A stretch of 64,000 nucleotides of DNA, from positions 1 to 64,000 of the forward strand of contig JBCCHB010000064.1 in assembly GCA_039028975.1 (NCBI GenBank), given 5' to 3'. Under the pieces are notes generated by a model. It was not told the origin of the DNA. It saw only the letters and a list, made by a program, of their open reading frames with translations, and did not search any database. Below, piece by piece: positions 27,178 to 37,400 of this stretch. The stretch's first letter is position 1; each line of letters starts with the position of its first letter. The translations under genes and the position numbers were made by a program. Origin of the DNA: JAHBNG01 sp039028975 (lineage in GTDB: Bacteria; Chloroflexota; Anaerolineae; Caldilineales; Caldilineaceae).

Positions 27178-29538
27178 ATGGCTAAACACCGATATAGGCA
27201 ATTTCATCTTGCGGGCAAAATAGTTATCCTCGGCGCTCTGCTGGCAATTGCTTTATCCAACAATGCAAGCGCAGCTTATCGGGCTGAACAAACGCTGCTG
27301 GACACTCAAACCGAACCCCCGCTTTTACAAAATATCGTTCAGATCGGCTCGGGCGACTCCTTTACCTGTGGCCTGAATGGAAACGGTTGCGTCAACTGTT
27401 GGGGGAGCAATGCGAATGGTCGTTTAGGCAACACCTCTGAACAAGACCGCAGCACACCCCTCCAGGTCGTTGGGTTGACCGACCAAGTTACCAATATTGC
27501 CGTTGGCAGCGCTCATGCCTGTGTGCTGAATACCTCTGGTGGCGTTAGCTGCTGGGGCAGTAATCGATTTGGTCAATTAGGCAATGGCACACAAACAGAT
27601 AGCCCCACACCGGTTCAAGTTGCAGGTTTAGCCACTGGGGTCGTTGGGATTTCAGCAGGTGCCACGCGTAGTTGCGCCTTGATGCAGACTGGCGAAGCCA
27701 AATGTTGGGGAAGTGGCCGATTGGGCAATAATAGTGAGACAAGTAGTTCAATTCCGGTTGATGTCGCACATATAGACGAGGACATAGTCTCTATTTCAGT
27801 TGGCAACAAAAATACTTGTCTTCTGACGAGCAGCGGGAAAGTCAAATGTTGGGGAATCAACAACTATGGTCAGATAGGCGATGGCACATTTATGAACAGG
27901 AATGAACCCGTAGATGTCGCTGCAGACGAGGATGAATTCAAGGCAGTAGCCGCGGGAGAATTGCACACTTGTGCGCTCACCACCATAGGCGACGTGAAGT
28001 GCTGGGGAGCAAGCTTTCACGGGGAATTGGGTGCCAGTACGCCAATATCTAGCCCCTTGCCGATACAGATTAATGGGTTGCCAAGCAACCTTATCGATAT
28101 ATCCACGATGGGGCGAACAGACTTAGTCTCTTTTGGGGAACCTGTTTACACAAGCCATACGTGCGTTCTAACTGACGAGCAAAGCGTCTGGTGTTGGGGT
28201 GTCAATCGGAACGGTCAGTTGGGTGATGGAACAACGACGTCCAGTTCCACACCTAGGTTAGTGGAGAGCTTGTCAGGAACGTTGACAAATATCTCTGCTG
28301 GGGTCGAGCATACATGTGCCGTTACAGATGAACAGACGGTTATGTGTTGGGGCGCAAATGGTTATGGGCAGCTCGGCAATAGTGAGCAATCGGCTCGCTA
28401 TACCCCCGTGAATGTAGAGGGGCTCGACCAGGGGGTAGCATCCATTTCCGCGGGGAGTGATCACATTTGCTCTCTTACCGATTCAAACGCCATTCAATGT
28501 TGGGGAAGAAATGATTATGGGCAACTGGGGGATGGCACAACTTCAAATCGCAGCACACCAGTTGATGTGGTGGATGCGCCCGACAACATCACCGCTGTGT
28601 CCACTGGTGGAAGTTTTGGCAATGGTCGAACATGTTTGGTCACAGATGCATCCACTGTGCTGTGCTGGGGCAACGAGTATGACGGTCTGACAGAGATCAG
28701 TGGGTTGATTGACGATATCCACACCATAGAGGTTGGTTGGAATCATACCTGCGTTTTGAATCTGTCTGGTACTGTCAATTGCTGGGGCAGCAATTATGCT
28801 GGGCAATTGGGTGACGGCACGAATCTTTCAGGAACCACACCGACGACGGTTAAGGATTTGCCCGTCGGTATCCGTTCAATATCGGCAGGGGGAGAGCATA
28901 CCTGCGCTTTAAGTGCTGAAGGAAGCGTACTATGTTGGGGAAGCAATGAGTATGGTCAACTCGGAAATGGGCAGAAGACAAATAGCAACGTGCCTGTCGA
29001 TGTCGAAGGGCTAGGCAGCGGGATCATTGCAGTTGCGGCTGGCAGTGAGCATACGTGTGCAGTGACGGAGGCAGGAACAGTTAAGTGCTGGGGTCACAAC
29101 CACGATGGGGCTTTAGGAGATGGTACCAACGTGGACAGCGCAATTCCAGTTGATGTGCAAGGGTTAGCGTCAGCTGTTACCGCCATTGCTGTTGACAGAT
29201 CGTGGATTAGCAGCTTTACCTGCACCCTCACTGCGGAAGGCCGCGTGCTGTGCTGGGGTTCAAATACTGTGGGGCAATTGGGGCTTCCTATGGCAATCGT
29301 ATCTACCAATCTACCTACCGAGGCAGTTCCCCTAGATGAGAGCGTTACGGCTCTCTCATCAGGAAACCTCCACGTTTGTGTTTTGACCAGTTCAAGTGAC
29401 GTCATGTGTTGGGGCTACAATGTAAAAGGCCAGCTTGGCGTAAATCCAGGGTGGATACCAGTCAACGTCGTTTCACTTTCCTTTATACCTATTCACTCAA
29501 CATTTATCCCTATGTTTAATCAGCCAAATTCTCGATGA
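27178..29538 (+). CDS. secreted RCC1-repeat protein, 14 repeats
   Basis: A 786-residue protein with a Sec signal peptide (basic MAKHRYRQFHLAGK, hydrophobic core, ASA-A cleavage site near residue 33). The mature protein has 14 tandem RCC1-type repeats of about 50 residues, each with the core (H/R)(T/S)C.(L/V)(T/N)..G.V.CWG.N..GQLG. Fourteen repeats fit two seven-bladed propellers. Every repeat has a Cys pair flanking the same beta-hairpin, so about 28 cysteines could form one disulfide per blade outside the cell. RCC1 propellers are binding scaffolds; no catalytic motif is visible. It follows the RraA-like gene by 6 bp. No C-terminal anchor is recognised; the tail is a short unique segment. 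Confidence 0.88.
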   Translation: MAKHRYRQFHLAGKIVILGALLAIALSNNASAAYRAEQTLLDTQTEPPLLQNIVQIGSGDSFTCGLNGNGCVNCWGSNANGRLGNTSEQDRSTPLQVVGLTDQVTNIAVGSAHACVLNTSGGVSCWGSNRFGQLGNGTQTDSPTPVQVAGLATGVVGISAGATRSCALMQTGEAKCWGSGRLGNNSETSSSIPVDVAHIDEDIVSISVGNKNTCLLTSSGKVKCWGINNYGQIGDGTFMNRNEPVDVAADEDEFKAVAAGELHTCALTTIGDVKCWGASFHGELGASTPISSPLPIQINGLPSNLIDISTMGRTDLVSFGEPVYTSHTCVLTDEQSVWCWGVNRNGQLGDGTTTSSSTPRLVESLSGTLTNISAGVEHTCAVTDEQTVMCWGANGYGQLGNSEQSARYTPVNVEGLDQGVASISAGSDHICSLTDSNAIQCWGRNDYGQLGDGTTSNRSTPVDVVDAPDNITAVSTGGSFGNGRTCLVTDASTVLCWGNEYDGLTEISGLIDDIHTIEVGWNHTCVLNLSGTVNCWGSNYAGQLGDGTNLSGTTPTTVKDLPVGIRSISAGGEHTCALSAEGSVLCWGSNEYGQLGNGQKTNSNVPVDVEGLGSGIIAVAAGSEHTCAVTEAGTVKCWGHNHDGALGDGTNVDSAIPVDVQGLASAVTAIAVDRSWISSFTCTLTAEGRVLCWGSNTVGQLGLPMAIVSTNLPTEAVPLDESVTALSSGNLHVCVLTSSSDVMCWGYNVKGQLGVNPGWIPVNVVSLSFIPIHSTFIPMFNQPNSR

Positions 29539-29582
29539 ATTGCATCTTGTTCCATATGACGGATTGATGTTCTGAATCTGCT

Positions 29583-29763
29583 AGTACACAACGGCGCAAA
29601 TAAGCCGAGAGTTAGAAACCAAGGCATGGTTCAAGCATTCGGAATTGTTAACCCAGTACACGACGGCTCAATTAGACCAAGCGTTAGAAACCAGGGTTTT
29701 AGCCTGGAACCACTCTGAAATTAGGTCTTCAAAACCCTGGTTTCTTTTAAGCCGCTCTGTACT
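29583..29763. repeat. AGTACA...TGTACT inverted element with extra left half
   Basis: A full hairpin-like element spans 29655-29763: left end AGTACACGACGGCTC with TTAGAAACCAGGGTTTT, right end AAAACCCTGGTTTC with GCCGCTCTGTACT. A second left half (AGTACACAACGGCG, then GTTAGAAACCAAGG) lies at 29583-29624 as a direct repeat. The remaining bases of the 29539-29898 gap hold no gene. Confidence 0.7.
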
Positions 29764-29898
29764 AGTCTCCTCGCAAATGAACTGTGCTCTATCTTCGGTC
29801 TAGATAATCAGTAGACAGAAAGGTCGAAAGGTCAATGAGAGACTCTTCGAGTTCTAAGAGCCACAGGCCTTGGAGCTATCGACCCTGGAGCAATCGAC

Positions 29899-31644
29899 CT
29901 ACCGCCAGCTAACGACCTGCTCTACACCAAATGTATACGCTAATTCTAGGTTGATGGGCAGCGGACGCTGATTGGTGCCATCACCATTCATCACCCAAAG
30001 TTTCCAAGGTCCAGCCTCTCCGGTCGGCAACATGTTGCTAAGATAGACAACCTGCTGACCGTCAGGACCCCAAGCAGGAGCAACACTACTGGGCAGTTGA
30101 TCAACAAGGGTTGTCAATGGACGGGTCAATGAGCGCCGCCCATTCCCATCTGATTCTACGGCATAGAGCTGCCAGTGACTTCCTTCATGGACCTGGAAGA
30201 TGATGGTTCCACCCCCTGGCTGACGATCTGGATCATGGGTAATGGGAAAGATGTAATCATAGTAGACTAGCTCATTAACGGCATCGAAATCAGGTTGAGT
30301 CAATTGAAGGCCAATGGGTGATTGGTAAGTAATTCCAGCTTCAGTCCAGTCAGGTGCTTTAGATGGCCGTTGAGAGACCACATCTCGAAAGTTGCCCCCA
30401 TTTTGATCCACTAGCGATATAGCCTCAATAGTCTTGCGATATTGAGATGCCCCCACAGTCCGTACTTCCGAGCAAACCTCCCGACTGCCTCGTCGTTGGC
30501 ATCCAAGCCATTCATCGCCGCGGGTAAAAATGATCTCGCTTCCGTCAGGGCTCCACTTAGGGGATGCGAGATTCTCTCGGCCAGAGAAGATAAGCCGCTC
30601 ATTGGTGCCATCAATATCAATGAGATAGAGACCATTGGCACCACCCCCTCGCACAAAGACTACGGTACGACCATCTGGGCTGAGATCTGGTTCCTGTCCA
30701 GAGGTAAGCGGCAGTAGCGCGCCATTGCTCAAATTGTAGGCGTACAGGGTACCGCCAATACTCTGCTGAAAGACCAATGTCCCTTGAAGCCCTGTTGGGC
30801 TGGCCACTGGACCACTTGTTGAAGGTTGATTGGGAACGGCCGAAGCTTGGCTAGTAACAGATGAAATGGGGAGAGAATCAATTGATCCATTTACTTCCAC
30901 AAAGGAAGCAGCAACCCAGCCTAAATCGGCACGGCTCCGCGTATTGGCATTGCCGCGTGAACTAGGCAGAACAATCTGCAGCCAATTACTGGCTGGGTTA
31001 CGGGCCAGTAAAGTCAAATCTTGCCCGGCAGTGACTTGCGTGATGACGCCATGTTGGAGTCCAGGCCCTGCCCGTACGTTAAGTCTGCTAGTGATCTCGG
31101 TTACAACAGCGTTGACCAATTGGTCATCATTTGTGGTACTGCTGGGACGGGCTAAGGTGTCGCTTGCGTCTGAAGGTGCATGGCTACTTGACGATACAAC
31201 AGTTGGTGCGTCAGAATTGTCGGTATTTGTACTATCTGTATCTGTGCTCCCACTCGCATCCATTTTTTCCATATCCGGGAGGGCAATTATGGGTACAGCA
31301 TCCAGACCAAATGCAATTACGTTTTCTCTGGCAGTCCAGCCCTGGCCAGACTCACTCTCGACAAAGAGCCAGGCACTATCTTCAGAACGACCTACAGCTT
31401 GGAGTATGGTACCAGAGGGCAAACTATAAGAGGCATACTCACCGTCAGTGGGTAAAACTTGAGCACCGTTCAGGCCGACCACAACAGCAATCGGTCTACT
31501 GATTCTGGGTGGAAGTATCGGTTCCGACTGAGCAGGGGGTCCAGGATTTCGAGCCGCAAAGCTCTGGCTTAGAAAAGGTGTTCCGAACAGAATTCCCCCA
31601 ATGAGCAAGAGCAAGCACCCCATTCTCAAACCGAACTGTGTCAT
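29899..31644 (-). CDS. exported SH3 / TolB-like propeller protein
   Basis: A 581-residue secreted or membrane-tethered protein. A signal peptide (GLRMGCLLLLIGGILFGTPF) is followed by two bacterial SH3-type modules: about residues 50-115 (degenerate) and about 180-255, the latter with the typical RLNVRAGPGLQHGVI and GWV. After a Ser/Pro linker come PD40/TolB-type propeller blades (LSPDGRTVVFVRGG, KWSPDGSEIIFTRG, AWGPDGQQVVYLSN, KLWVMNGDGTNQRPL). SH3b modules commonly bind peptidoglycan, so a cell-surface sensor or scaffold is likely (inference). The frame is open 30 codons further upstream, but AAGGAG 8 bases before ATG 31644 and the signal peptide decide the start. Confidence 0.82.
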   Translation of the reverse strand: MTQFGLRMGCLLLLIGGILFGTPFLSQSFAARNPGPPAQSEPILPPRISRPIAVVVGLNGAQVLPTDGEYASYSLPSGTILQAVGRSEDSAWLFVESESGQGWTARENVIAFGLDAVPIIALPDMEKMDASGSTDTDSTNTDNSDAPTVVSSSSHAPSDASDTLARPSSTTNDDQLVNAVVTEITSRLNVRAGPGLQHGVITQVTAGQDLTLLARNPASNWLQIVLPSSRGNANTRSRADLGWVAASFVEVNGSIDSLPISSVTSQASAVPNQPSTSGPVASPTGLQGTLVFQQSIGGTLYAYNLSNGALLPLTSGQEPDLSPDGRTVVFVRGGGANGLYLIDIDGTNERLIFSGRENLASPKWSPDGSEIIFTRGDEWLGCQRRGSREVCSEVRTVGASQYRKTIEAISLVDQNGGNFRDVVSQRPSKAPDWTEAGITYQSPIGLQLTQPDFDAVNELVYYDYIFPITHDPDRQPGGGTIIFQVHEGSHWQLYAVESDGNGRRSLTRPLTTLVDQLPSSVAPAWGPDGQQVVYLSNMLPTGEAGPWKLWVMNGDGTNQRPLPINLELAYTFGVEQVVSWR

Positions 31645-31784
31645 TATCAAGGCTCCTTCAATTTCCCTCATATTTTTGTTTAGACAGTTGGGCGATGCAG
31701 TAACGCATATCTGCCATAACGGCCTACAAAGCATTCAGCCAATTCGTGGCCTGCACTCAGGCAGAACTGGTGCTCGACAGCAAA

Positions 31785-32678
31785 CTATTTGTGTTTCTCT
31801 AGTGCCTCTTGGGCCAGGGCAATTGCCCCAAGCACACCAGTCTGATTCCCCAGTACTGGCGGCACGACGTATCGATCCATCTCCTCTAAAATCTCATCAC
31901 GTTGGATGTAGCCATTCAACAATGAAAAGAGCTGGTTGTGGATTAGTGGGAAAAGCTGTAGCTGATCCATGACACCTCCACCCATAATAATTCGCTGGGG
32001 TGATAGAATGGTAACGATGTTGACCAATCCCAAGCCGAGATAGTGGGCTTCGAGTTCCCACGCTGGGTGTTCGACAGGTAATGTGGTTGGATCGACCTTC
32101 CATCGCTCGCGTAGTGCGCCACCGGTTGTCAGTCCTTCCAAGCAATCCCCATGATAGGGACACATGCCAGCATATGGATCTGCATCCCAATTATGGGGAA
32201 TCAGCATATGCCCCATTTCAGCGTGCATCATTCCGTGGAGCAATTTCCCATTCACCATCGCTCCCCCACCAACGCCTGTACCAACCGTAATGTAGACAAA
32301 GGTATCCAATCCTTGAGCTGCTCCCCAACGATATTCGGCAAGCGCGGCACCGTTAACGTCGGTATCAAAGCCAATGGGAAGGTCAAAGCTCTTTTTAAGC
32401 TGCCCGACAAAGTCTGTGTGTGCCCAGTTCGGTTTGGGTGTTGTGGTTATGTAACCAAAGGTGGGTGAACTGGGTTCAGGATCAATTGGCCCAAATGAAG
32501 CAACTCCAATAGCATCGATTGGTTCAGAGTAGTCGTTGAAGAACGCAATGGCATTGGATATGGTCTCCTCCGGTACCGTCGTAGGGAAACGCTGCTCCGC
32601 GCGGATATCGTCCGGCCCTGTACCAATGGCACAGACAAATTTGGTACCGCCTGCTTCAATCCCACCAAATAAAGGCAT
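31785..32678 (-). CDS. ROK family sugar kinase (fructokinase-like)
   Basis: A 297-residue cytoplasmic ROK-family kinase that phosphorylates a hexose with ATP. Visible motifs are the phosphate loop GGIEAGGTKFVCAIG, the catalytic-base region FDTDVNGAALAE, the ATP site VGTGVGGGAMVNG, and the ROK Zn-binding stretch HAEMGHMLIPH followed by CPYHGDCLEG. The SFGPID and GYITTTPKPNW segments resemble bacterial fructokinases/mannokinases; the exact sugar is not certain. GAGGAG lies about 6 bases before ATG 32678. The gene has its own short upstream gap (95 bp) after the radical SAM gene and may be read together with it. Confidence 0.9.
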   Translation of the reverse strand: MPLFGGIEAGGTKFVCAIGTGPDDIRAEQRFPTTVPEETISNAIAFFNDYSEPIDAIGVASFGPIDPEPSSPTFGYITTTPKPNWAHTDFVGQLKKSFDLPIGFDTDVNGAALAEYRWGAAQGLDTFVYITVGTGVGGGAMVNGKLLHGMMHAEMGHMLIPHNWDADPYAGMCPYHGDCLEGLTTGGALRERWKVDPTTLPVEHPAWELEAHYLGLGLVNIVTILSPQRIIMGGGVMDQLQLFPLIHNQLFSLLNGYIQRDEILEEMDRYVVPPVLGNQTGVLGAIALAQEALEKHK

Positions 32679-32773
32679 AATATCTCCTCAGTATTTTGAC
32701 GTGGTGACCTCATTTACTACTGCTAGAGGCATTATACCTGTTGAGGAAAGCAAATGGAAAGTATACGAATCCG

Positions 32774-33655
32774 CTATGATGCGGATCTTGAGAGAGCCGT
32801 AAACCCTTGTTGAGACCATCCAACGTGTTGCTCATGGCTCTTTCTCAACCATTGGTAAAGTTCCTGCCCAGCCTCCTCGGCATCCCAACGAGGCCACTGC
32901 TGGGTTTCATAGAGTTTGGGAATCTGAGTCCGAGCCGTGCGTTTGCCTTGCTGCCCATCACCGCTAGCATACGTGTCGATCACGATTCGTTGAGCATGAG
33001 TCACCAAGCGTTGAGCAAAGGCTTCCACCGACGAATAGGGTAAACATGGGCTTACTGCAATCTGCACATTCAGCCCCATTTCCTGTGCTTTGCGTACAGT
33101 CTCAAACCTTCGATCAATGGAAGGGCAGCGAGGCGTCACGATTTGACGGACATCATCCGAATCGGTCTCGATTGTTATACTTAACCAAACCCGATCCTCG
33201 AGTTTGACCAGCAGATCGAAATCTCTCTCGACTAATGGGGAGCGAGTCTGGAGCATAAGGAAATGGGGAGGGTACTCGACCATGGCTTCCAAACAAGTAC
33301 GACTCAACTTCCAACGTCGCTCCAACCCTTGATAAGGATCGGTAGAGCTAGACATAAAAATAGATAGCTGATTTTGGATTTGCCTCTTATAGTGGCGGGC
33401 TAATTCTTTCCCCAGAAGGTCGCCAATGCCAATACGAGGATGGGCATATTCACCCCAGGGAAGTTGAGGTTTATGAAAGCGATGGACGCTTAGACCTTGA
33501 ACATAACAGTACGGGCAGGAAAACTTGCAACCAATATAGGGCTGTAGAGAGTAGGTAAAGCCCGTCAGATAGCCCCCTGTTGGGGTCAATGCCCGGCTAG
33601 GGGGGCGAGGTTCCGTAGCTGAATTGGCCGCGATTTCAGAATCCGTATCAGTCAT
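32774..33655 (-). CDS. SPL-family radical SAM protein
   Basis: A 293-residue radical S-adenosylmethionine protein of the spore-photoproduct-lyase-like (SplB/COG1533) group. The cluster-binding CxxxCxxC is Cys43, Cys47 and Cys50 in GCKFSCPYCYVQG, followed by the family's SSSTDPYQGLER, LQTRSPLVERDFDLL and SITIETDSDDVRQ. The family includes DNA-lesion lyases, but most members have unknown substrates. The open frame continues 40 codons upstream to 33775; that extension is encoded by a dispersed family F repeat and lacks family similarity, so ATG 33655 is preferred. A structured leader and terminator lie about 300 bases upstream on the same strand. Confidence 0.88.
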   Translation of the reverse strand: MTDTDSEIAANSATEPRPPSRALTPTGGYLTGFTYSLQPYIGCKFSCPYCYVQGLSVHRFHKPQLPWGEYAHPRIGIGDLLGKELARHYKRQIQNQLSIFMSSSTDPYQGLERRWKLSRTCLEAMVEYPPHFLMLQTRSPLVERDFDLLVKLEDRVWLSITIETDSDDVRQIVTPRCPSIDRRFETVRKAQEMGLNVQIAVSPCLPYSSVEAFAQRLVTHAQRIVIDTYASGDGQQGKRTARTQIPKLYETQQWPRWDAEEAGQELYQWLRKSHEQHVGWSQQGFTALSRSAS

Positions 33656-33672
33656 GGTATAAAAGCCGCTAA

Positions 33673-33755
33673 TATAGTCTTTAAGAAAAAGATTTTCCAG
33701 TTGTCCCCTGAGCTTGTCGAAGGGCGGCTGGAAAATCTTTTTCTGGATATCTATA
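33673..33755. repeat. TATA-ended inverted repeat, family F copy 2
   Basis: An 83-bp copy of the element at 26204-26288, with AAGAAAAAGATTTTCC arms and a CCCCTGAGCTTGTCGAAGGG centre. It lies directly upstream of the radical SAM gene, in a frame that stays open through it. Confidence 0.82.
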
Positions 33756-33957
33756 ATACCCATTTGCGAAGTCAAAGACCGTGAATCATGGATATTTTAG
33801 CCCCGTCCATTTTAGGCAGGATGTTTAGGATATCCAAGCGCTCCCGCCATGCGAGGATGAGCTACAATTTATGGCCTTTGACCTGGCAGTTGGTATAAGT
33901 TAAGTATCGTCAGGCCGGGTAGTTTAGAAAAATTGTGTAAATAATGACCCCATAAAA

Positions 33958-33997
33958 GTAAAGAGGGTTTCTCATATCGATGAGAAACCCTCTTTAC
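33958..33997 (-). terminator. perfect 18-bp terminator-type hairpin
   Basis: Arms 33958-33975 and 33980-33997 are exact complements (GTAAAGAGGGTTTCTCAT outer to inner) with a 4-base loop. Read on the minus strand it is followed by a short T-rich tract (TTTTA), consistent with an intrinsic terminator or attenuator of the structured leader just upstream. No plus-strand gene ends nearby, so minus-strand use is more likely. Confidence 0.7.
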
Positions 33998-34003
33998 CTT
34001 GGA

Positions 34004-34109
34004 GTCCGGTGGCATCTACCCGGACGAACGCTTTATTTAGACGCTCATCCGAGGTGATGCCACCGGACATCTACTGTTGTAGTCCATAAGCATCACCTCC
34101 TTTATTATA
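34004..34109 (-). ncRNA. candidate structured leader RNA upstream of the radical SAM gene
   Basis: On the minus strand this stretch holds TATAAT (34104-34109), a near-perfect anti-16S ribosome-binding site AAGGAGGTGAT (34092-34102), a 16-codon ORF, and a long hairpin whose outer 13-bp stem (34004-34016 with 34056-34068) is exact and whose inner 10-bp stem (34021-34030 with 34042-34051) has two mismatches. The 18-bp terminator hairpin follows after 6 bases. The order (ribosome site, mini-ORF entering the first stem, terminator) resembles a translation-controlled attenuator. I know of no matching Rfam family; this is inferred from structure alone. Confidence 0.55.
34037..34087 (-). CDS. 16-residue leader peptide candidate
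   Basis: ATG 34087 to TAA 34037, encoding MDYNSRCPVASPRMSV. Support is the very strong ribosome-binding site with an 8-base spacing and its position entering the first arm of the long hairpin, so a translating ribosome would open that stem. No run of regulatory codons for one amino acid is seen, so a classical amino-acid attenuator is not indicated. Confidence 0.45.
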   Translation of the reverse strand: MDYNSRCPVASPRMSV

Positions 34110-34491
34110 GGATAGCAATTTAAGGCTCGGCACGTTTTCAGAAGGGATACCTACCCTTACTTACTCTGCGTAACAATCATGGTCTGTCACCGATGATGTA
34201 GAGACAAATCTGCGACTTGAAGTTTGTCTTATATAGCCCAGCTAGCAACAGTATCTCACAGTTTTATCAAGTTGTCAAGTAGGATTTTTCACTTTTGGGG
34301 GGCTTCCTGATTTGAGATCGAGAATATATTTCACCATTTACCTCACTTCTATGATATACCCCTATGATATACCCCGCAGAGTCAATCAACTTACGGAAAA
34401 TTTTCAAGGTATAGTATAATTACGAGAGTATCATGATACGATCTGCCTCATCATTTCCCCCATTGAATCATCCATTAAAGGAACACTCGTT
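34110..34491. other. gap upstream of the BNR-propeller gene
   Basis: No gene seen. The region must hold the start signals of two divergent units: the minus-strand leader RNA and the plus-strand propeller gene. AAAGGA 9 bases before ATG 34492 is the ribosome-binding site of the latter. A TATATA on the minus strand near 34230 is a possible promoter element but is not convincing. Confidence 0.35.
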
Positions 34492-37400
34492 ATGCCCAAT
34501 ACGATAACTCACAACCCCCTTTTTCAAGCATTCAAATTCCGCTGTATTGGTCCGCCCCGGGGTGGACGCGTGCTGGCCGTTGCTGGTCATCCAACTGATG
34601 ACATGACCTTCTATTTTGGTGGCTGTGCTGGCGGCATCTGGAAGAGCGTAGATGGCGGAACGTATTGGGAAAATATTTCAGATGGCTTTTTGAAGAGTGC
34701 GGCTGTAGGTGCCCTAACCGTCTCTGAAGCCGACCCGAATGTGATCTATGCCGGTATGGGCGAAGCCACTATCCGGCTTGACGTCTCCTATGGTGATGGC
34801 GTCTATAAGTCTACGGATGGTGGCAAGTCATGGCAGAATATGGGCTTGGAGGCCACCAAACATATCGGTGAAATTCGGGTCCATCCTCAGAACTCAGAAC
34901 TCGTTTATGTAGCAGCACTTGGCCACGGGTTTGGTCCCAATCCAGAGCGAGGCGTCTACCGCTCCAAAGATGGTGGCCAAAGCTGGGAATTGATCCTACA
35001 TAAGAGCGAAAAGGCTGGAGCTGTCGATTTGGCCATGGATGTAACCAACCCGCGTATACTCTTCGCCAGCATCTACGAAACTTATCGCAACTTCTGGAGC
35101 CTCTCCAGTGGTGGAGAAGATAGCGGTCTCTGGAAGTCTACCGATGGTGGCGATAGTTGGGTTGATATCACGCGGAGCAAAGGGTTGCCCAAGGGGATCT
35201 TAGGGAAAATTGGCGTTACCGTATCACCTGCCAATCCCAATCGGGTTTGGGCCATCATCGAATGTGAGGAGGCCGGCCTCTACCGCTCTGACGATGGCGG
35301 AGAGACCTGGCAACAGGTCTCAGAGAATCGCGATCTGATCCATCGCCCTTGGTACTACTGTCACGTCTTTGCCGATCCTCAGGATGAAGACACTGTCTAT
35401 ATCAACAATCTGAAGATGTGGAAGTCTACTGATGGTGGGGCGACCTTTAGCGAGATTACTACCCTGCATGGTGATAACCACGATCTCTGGATCGACCCCA
35501 ACAATCCCAAGCGCATGATTCAGGGCAATGATGGGGGCGCCAATGTCTCCTTTAATGGGGGCGTCAGTTGGAGCACAGTCTACAATCAGAAGACTGCTCA
35601 GTTCTACCATGTTGCCACCGACAACCGCCATCCCTACTACCATGTCTACGGCACCCAGCAAGACAATTCCAGCCTAGCAGTGCCATCTTCTACGGAGAAG
35701 GGCGCTATTACTTGGGGGGATTGTTATCCAGCGGGTACGGGTGAAAGTGGTTATATTGCACCCCACCCTGATAATCCGGATATTGTGTACGTTGGAGCGG
35801 TAGGCAGCTCTCCTGGCGGTGGCAACTGCCTCCAACGCTACGATCATCGCACAAAGCAGATCCAGCTCGTTACTGTATGGCCGGAAGCGTACTTTGGCTG
35901 GGGTGCCAAGGATATGAAGTATCGCTTTGCTTGGACCTACCCCATTGTCTTCTCGCCTCATGACTCAAACATTCTCTATGTTGCCGGCAATCATATCTTC
36001 CGTACAACCAATGAGGGCCATAGCTGGGAAATCATCAGTCCGGACCTGAGCCGCGCCGACGAGAGCAAACTTCAGCCGTCAGGCGGCCCCCTGACGTTAG
36101 ATACCAGCGGTGCCGAGACATACGCCACTGTCTTCGCCTTTGTAGAATCCCCGTTGGAGGCAGGTCTCTTCTGGGCGGGGACGGATGATGGGCTGGTTCA
36201 TATTTCTCGAGACAATGGTGCCAACTGGAGTGAAATCACGCCGCCGGATCTGCCAGAATGGTCACTCATCAGCATGATTGAAGCCTCTCCCCATGATGCT
36301 GGAACCGCCTATATGGCTGCAACCCGCTATAAGCTGGATAACTATGAACCTTATCTCTACAAGACCACCGACTATGGTCAGAGCTGGCAGAAGATCAGCA
36401 GCTTCCCTGGCGCTGAGATCACCCGCTGCATACGGGTCGATCCTCAGCAGCCAGCATTGCTCTATGTTGGGACAGAGACCGGGATCTTTATTTCGGTTGA
36501 TGATGGAAAGACCTGGCAGAGGCTACAAGGGAATGGCCCCAAGCTCAATCAATTGCCAGTAGTCCCAATCTATGACTTGGTCATTAAGAATGACGATCTA
36601 GTGATTGGCACCCACGGACGTTCCTTCTGGATTTTAGATGACGTCACCCCACTGCGTCAGATAGCAGCAGGTAATTTGAATGGGAATGCCTACCTCTGTT
36701 CACCGCGAACGACCTATCGCCAGTGGTTGGGCTGGTTTGTCAATGCTTTCCGTGGCCCAGGCAAGAATTACATGATGTCCTTAGGTATGACGATGACATT
36801 TACAGAAGAGAAGGATGAGTTGGGTGAGCAGGTCCGAAATATGTTGGATGCTGGCGAAAATCCGCCACATGGTGTAATTGTTTACTATACATTGCCTGAA
36901 GATGTTGAAGGTGACGTCTCTCTTATCTTCTCAGATAGTCAAGGCAATGAGATTTGCTCATTTGGTCCCAAGCCACCAGAGAAGAAGAAGGACGAGCAGA
37001 GCGATGAAAAGAAACCAAGTGGCAACGAGCGGTATATTTCCACTCAGCCGGGACTCAATCGCTTTGTCTGGAACATGCGTTATCCCGATTGTGTGATGCC
37101 GACAAAAGATCCATCTATGGAAGGGGCAACCACTGGCCCTATGGCTGCCCCGGGAACCTATCAGGTTCAGTTCAAGATTGGGGAAACAACCCAGTCTCAA
37201 TCCTTCGACATCCAGATTGATCCAAATGTCCAAGCGACCCAGGCAGATATGGACGCTCAATTTGAGCTATGGAGAGCCATCAATGAGAAGCTGAGTGCGA
37301 CTCACAAAAGCGCCAATCAGATAGCCAATCTATGCACCCAGTTGGATGGACTAGTTAAACAACATACTGCTTTGGCCGACAGCAAGAATCAAGAGATTGC

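Noticed and set aside
34092..34103. ATCACCTCCTTT on the plus strand considered as the 3' end of 16S rRNA
   Set aside because: No other 16S sequence precedes it; on the minus strand it reads as a strong ribosome-binding site before an ATG.
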